The position numbers were made by a program, and so were the translations under genes. From TMED14 sp964475135 (GTDB taxonomy: Bacteria; Bacteroidota; Bacteroidia; Flavobacteriales; Schleiferiaceae): a DNA stretch of 23,322 nucleotides. Positions 20,701 to 23,322 of the stretch are shown piece after piece. Each line of letters begins with the position of its first letter. Position 1 is the first letter of the stretch. The DNA lies in assembly GCA_964475135.1 (NCBI GenBank), contig CAYYWL010000024.1, positions 1 through 23,322 of the forward strand, written 5' to 3'. Below the pieces are notes generated by a model. It made no database searches and was not told where the DNA came from. It worked only from the letters and a program-made list of their open reading frames with translations.

Positions 20701-21792
20701 TTAGCTAACGGCCAATGGCTGTGCCTTTGAAATCGTAAACGAAAACGCGGTACCAACACCCTGGGTAGAGGTAACCTTAACGGCATGCCCGTGCGCTTCG
20801 ACAATGTGCTTCACAATGGCGAGTCCAAGGCCGGTTCCGCCGATTTTTTTCGTGCGCGTTCGGCTTCTGTCCCCGCGGTAAAAGCGCTCAAACACCCGAC
20901 CGAGGTCATCTTTTGAGATTCCGAGGCCGTTGTCTTCAACAATGACGTTGTACGTTTTCTCGCCGGAATCTTCGATCGCAACCCGCACAAATCCACCTGA
21001 TTCATCCCGCGAGTACTTGATGGCGTTCGAAATGAGGTTGAGTACCACCTGGTCCATGCGCTCAGGGTCGGCAAACACTGCACAGTCGGATTCCGGATCA
21101 AAATCGCGAACCACCGTCAGACCTTGCTGCGCGATGCGGTCCGACATCTGTTCGAGTGCGTCCTCAATCTGCTCGGTAAGGCTGTAGGCCTCCTTCTGGA
21201 GCACTAACTGGTTGGACTCCAGGCGCGCAAGCACATCCATGTCCTGCACGAGGCGAATCATGCGTTCCACATTGCGCGAGGCCTTTTTCAGGTAGTCCTT
21301 GCGTACTTTTTGGTCCTTGACTCCGTCGAGTAGCGTAAGCACGTAACCCTGAATGTTAAAAATCGGAGTGCGCAGCTCGTGCGAAAGGTTGGCAATGAAC
21401 TCGCGGCGTACGTCGTCGCGAAGCTGAAGGCTATTGAGTTCACTTGATTTTTTCTGTGCCCATGACGCTACCTCCATTTCAACTTTACCGACCTCTTCAG
21501 CGTCGGCCATGAGCGAAGTCTGGTAGCGGTCTGGATTCGAAATAACCTTGTAAATTTTTAACAGCCGCGAATAAAGAAAGCGCCGTATTAAGTACTCAGT
21601 GAGAAATGCCGTTGAGCTCGCCACGAACATGCTCAGCAAGGTGATTTCGAGGTACGGTATCTGATTGAGCGGTAAGGGAAGAGCCCCATTGTCCGTTGTA
21701 ACCAGTTCGAACATGGCGAACATGACAAACCACACTACGGGCCCTAAAAGGACCGCAATAAAAAAAGCGATGCGTTCTGGACGGTCGAGCAC
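20701..21792 (-). CDS. Sensor histidine kinase (PhoR-like)
   Basis: 363 residues. Two membrane helices (about 9-29 and 46-66) bracket a short periplasmic segment (about 30-45), so the sensor region is small. A linker and dimerisation domain follow with the H-box FIANLSHELRTP (phospho-acceptor H138), then the ATPase domain with the N-box VVLNLISNAIKYS, the G1 box VEDNGLGIS, the F-box VFERFYRGDRSRT and the G2 box GGTGLGLAIVKHI. No ATG fits before the first helix; a GTG at 21792, 9 nt after the regulator's stop, gives the expected start MLDRPERIAFF. The pairing with the PhoB-like regulator resembles PhoR/PhoB, but the signal sensed is not shown by the sequence. The last codons (PLAVS) and stop lie in a repeat-like word. 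Confidence 0.94.
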   Translation of the reverse strand: MLDRPERIAFFIAVLLGPVVWFVMFAMFELVTTDNGALPLPLNQIPYLEITLLSMFVASSTAFLTEYLIRRFLYSRLLKIYKVISNPDRYQTSLMADAEEVGKVEMEVASWAQKKSSELNSLQLRDDVRREFIANLSHELRTPIFNIQGYVLTLLDGVKDQKVRKDYLKKASRNVERMIRLVQDMDVLARLESNQLVLQKEAYSLTEQIEDALEQMSDRIAQQGLTVVRDFDPESDCAVFADPERMDQVVLNLISNAIKYSRDESGGFVRVAIEDSGEKTYNVIVEDNGLGISKDDLGRVFERFYRGDRSRTRTKKIGGTGLGLAIVKHIVEAHGHAVKVTSTQGVGTAFSFTISKAQPLAVS

Positions 21793-21801
21793 GCCTCGAA
21801 G

Positions 21802-22482
21802 TTACTCCTCGAATTTGTAGCCGACGCCCTTAATCGTCTTGATTCGGTCGTCCCCGATTTTTTCGCGGATTTTGCGAATGTGCACGTCGATGGTGCGCCC
21901 ACCTACCACGACTTCAGAACCCCATACGCGGTCCATGATTGAGTCGCGTGAAAACACTTTACCCGGCTTGCTCGCAAGTAGGTGAAGCAATTCAAACTCT
22001 TTACGCGGCATGTCCACCACTTCTCCGTCGCGGAACACCTGGTACTTCTCAAGATTGATGAGCAGATCTCCAAGCTCGATGTTGCCCACGGGCTCAGATT
22101 CCTTGACGTTGCGGCGAAGCAGTGCCTTCACACGGCTGACGAGTACTTTTGGACGGATGGGCTTTGTGATGTAGTCGTCTGCACCCGCATCAAAACCAGC
22201 AACTTGGCTGTAGTCCTCTCCACGCGCACTCAAAAATGCAATCAGCGTAGACGCAATATCGGGATTGGTGCGAATGGCCTCACAGGCTTCGATTCCGTCC
22301 ATACCCGGCATCATAACGTCAAGCAAGACCAAATCTGGGCGATGCTTTTTTACGGCTTCTACGCCTTCAGCGCCGTCTTTGGCCGTGACCACATTGTAGC
22401 CCTCTTTGGCGAGGTTAAACGTCACGAATTCCCGAATGTCCGGGTCGTCGTCGACGAGAAGAATAGTCGGTTTCTTGGCCAT
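21802..22482 (-). CDS. Response regulator, OmpR/PhoB family
   Basis: 226 residues. The receiver domain (1-120) has the acidic pocket DDD (11-13), phospho-acceptor D55 in LLDVMMPGMDG, and K105 in YITKPIRP. The C-terminal winged-helix domain contains MPRKEFELLHLLASKPGKVFSRD and the recognition-helix segment GGRTIDVHIRKIREKIG, ending in IKTIKGVGYKFEE. The start at 22482 (MAKKPTILLVDDD) is the family start; the earlier TTG at 22521 is spurious. It is followed by the histidine kinase after 9 nt. Its -7 box lies 18 nt upstream of the ATG, and 11-bp-spaced repeats suited to this protein family lie just beyond. Confidence 0.96.
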   Translation of the reverse strand: MAKKPTILLVDDDPDIREFVTFNLAKEGYNVVTAKDGAEGVEAVKKHRPDLVLLDVMMPGMDGIEACEAIRTNPDIASTLIAFLSARGEDYSQVAGFDAGADDYITKPIRPKVLVSRVKALLRRNVKESEPVGNIELGDLLINLEKYQVFRDGEVVDMPRKEFELLHLLASKPGKVFSRDSIMDRVWGSEVVVGGRTIDVHIRKIREKIGDDRIKTIKGVGYKFEE

Positions 22483-22500
22483 GCCCGTATTGAATTCCGT

Positions 22501-22508
22501 CAAAAGTA
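22501..22508 (-). promoter_or_regulatory. -7 box TACTTTTG of the two-component system
   Basis: A perfect TAnnTTTG on the minus strand, ending 18 nt before the response-regulator ATG, so this mRNA would have a short leader of roughly a dozen bases rather than being leaderless. No TTTG is seen at a normal -33 distance; the TTAAC-type repeats begin about 27 nt upstream of the box. Confidence 0.6.
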
Positions 22509-22534
22509 CGTGAAGCGGCAAAGCACTTTACCCG

Positions 22535-22572
22535 CTTAACAAACATTTACCACCAAATTAACTATTTAACAA
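22535..22572. promoter_or_regulatory. Candidate response-regulator binding site: 11-bp-spaced TTAAC-type repeats
   Basis: The words CTTAACAA (22535), TTTACCAC (22546) and ATTAACTA (22557) are spaced by exactly 11 bp, and a further TTTAACAA begins at 22565. OmpR/PhoB-family regulators bind direct repeats of about 11 bp. The block lies between the PhoB-like regulator and the divergent secreted nuclease, and ends about 25 bp before the nuclease's -7 box, where a -33 contact would fall. The words also resemble TTTAACC-type Pho boxes, but the resemblance is loose. Confidence 0.45.
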
Positions 22573-22597
22573 CATGACGCAGCCCCTCTTTGGAGCC

Positions 22598-22605
22598 TAA
22601 CTTTG
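22598..22605 (+). promoter_or_regulatory. -7 box TAACTTTG of the secreted nuclease gene
   Basis: A perfect TAnnTTTG ending 5 nt before the GTG start at 22611. The word CTTTGGAGC occurs twice here (22588-22596 and 22601-22609), 13 bp apart, the second copy overlapping the box. The absence of a -33 TTTG suggests activator dependence. Confidence 0.6.
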
Positions 22606-22610
22606 GAGCT

Positions 22611-23322
22611 GTGCAAAGGTTTTGGTCCGCTTTATTTTTGTTATTGATTTCCAGTAGATTAGCTGGACAAAACCCCGTGAACGTACGGGTAATGACCTAC
22701 AACCTCACCTACTTTAGGGCATTTACCTCTTTTTGTACGTCATCCAATAACCCTCCGGGGGCAAAAGAAGGCTGGTTGAGCACCGTGGTCGCACATACCC
22801 AACCTGACATTTTGGTGTGCAATGAGGTTGACGGCAGCAACGCCACCGCCCACGGGCGCATTCTCAACTTCAGCCTGAATACCAACGGAACCTCACGCTG
22901 GGCCGCCACAGACCTCTACACCAACGGAAGCTCGCTCATCAACGCCGTTTACTACGACCAGACCAAACTCGGTCTAAAGTCGCAGTCAATTATTAGCAAC
23001 GACCTGCAAAACAACACGTTGGTCCGCGGAATTGATGTGATTCGGTTCTACTACAAGGATTCCCTTCTCGCGTGGAACCCCGACACCCTGTTTTTTACGG
23101 TATTCGCCGCACACTTTAAGGCGGGCAGTGCCCCCGGCGACCTGACTGAGCGCCAAAAAGCATGCGAAGCCTTGATGAACCACTTGGCATCCAACCCCCG
23201 CGACGACGTCTACCTCTTGGCGGGCGACCTCAACATGAATAAAAGCCAAGAAGCTGGATTTCAGCAGCTTTTGAACTACAGCAATTCCGCCGTTCGCTTT
23301 AAAGACCCTGAAAACGTCTTGG
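22611..23322 (+). CDS. Secreted endonuclease/exonuclease/phosphatase-fold protein, partial
   Basis: The frame is open to the right edge (237 codons visible). The GTG start gives a signal peptide, MQRFWSALFLLLISSRLAGQ, then NVRVMTYNLTYF; the first in-frame ATG (MTYN) would lose the signal peptide. EEP-fold landmarks appear in order: MTYN (28-31), DILVCNEVDG with the metal-ligand candidate E72, AAHFKAG with H168, and AGDLNMN with D206 and N208. The fold cleaves phosphodiester bonds in nucleic acids or phospholipids; export makes extracellular DNA breakdown plausible. No C-terminal sorting domain can be judged because the gene is cut. It diverges from the PhoB-like regulator. Confidence 0.88.
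   Translation, partial: MQRFWSALFLLLISSRLAGQNPVNVRVMTYNLTYFRAFTSFCTSSNNPPGAKEGWLSTVVAHTQPDILVCNEVDGSNATAHGRILNFSLNTNGTSRWAATDLYTNGSSLINAVYYDQTKLGLKSQSIISNDLQNNTLVRGIDVIRFYYKDSLLAWNPDTLFFTVFAAHFKAGSAPGDLTERQKACEALMNHLASNPRDDVYLLAGDLNMNKSQEAGFQQLLNYSNSAVRFKDPENVL

Noticed and set aside
1..23322. Search for mobile elements, CRISPR arrays, toxin-antitoxin or defence genes, tRNAs and riboswitches
   Set aside because: No transposase, integrase, spaced direct-repeat array, tRNA-like cloverleaf or known riboswitch core was seen; almost all of the window is occupied by core genes.

Overview
This window looks like a stretch of core chromosome from a GC-rich member of the Bacteroidota, probably of the order Flavobacteriales. 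The evidence is threefold. Several proteins are of Bacteroidota type: the YebC N-terminus, LeuS with its extra segments, a DUF3098-like protein between ftsX and uppP, and an Mrp lacking the usual cysteine pair. The -7 promoter word TAnnTTTG of this phylum sits in front of most transcription units. Shine-Dalgarno sequences are not evident. The exact genus cannot be told from this sequence. Coding density is very high: no gene-free stretch exceeds about 130 bases, and no tRNA, rRNA, IS element, CRISPR array or phage gene is visible.

Layout, left to right. (1) 1-4660, all minus strand: a partial yebC, then a tightly overlapping operon read as mrp > NifU-like > korA > korB, which joins Fe-S cluster delivery to an Fe-S oxidoreductase. 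(2) 4703-8158: a secreted protein of unknown function coupled to rlmN on the minus strand, and a divergent secreted, probably outer-membrane, protein on the plus strand. The two units share a strikingly symmetric promoter region; a two-way terminator follows at 8176-8208. (3) 8222-10030: queA (minus) diverging from a small two-helix membrane protein (plus). (4) 10018-12625, minus: ftsX > DUF3098-like > uppP > truB, a cell-envelope and tRNA operon. (5) 12673-15549: leuS, carrying an unusual low-complexity insertion at the edge of its editing domain. (6) 15556-17787, minus: a polytopic membrane protein and an M23 peptidase-like envelope protein with a His-Asp-Cys metal site. (7) 17900-19725, plus: an LpxH-like phosphoesterase and a glycosyltransferase, translationally coupled and probably acting on a lipid or glycolipid. 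(8) 19729-20688, minus: tryptophan 2,3-dioxygenase, with related short repeats at both ends. (9) 20701-22482, minus: a PhoR/PhoB-like two-component system, diverging from a secreted nuclease/phosphatase-fold protein that runs off the right edge. Between them lie 11-bp-spaced TTAAC-type repeats that may be the regulator's binding site.

There is no obvious defence island or novel gene cluster. The most interesting signals are non-genic or sub-genic: -7 boxes placed only 4-6 nt before start codons (implying leaderless mRNAs), the tandem repeats inside leuS and related words around the dioxygenase gene, the candidate response-regulator site beside the secreted nuclease, and two metalloproteins with altered ligand residues (Mrp and the M23 protein).
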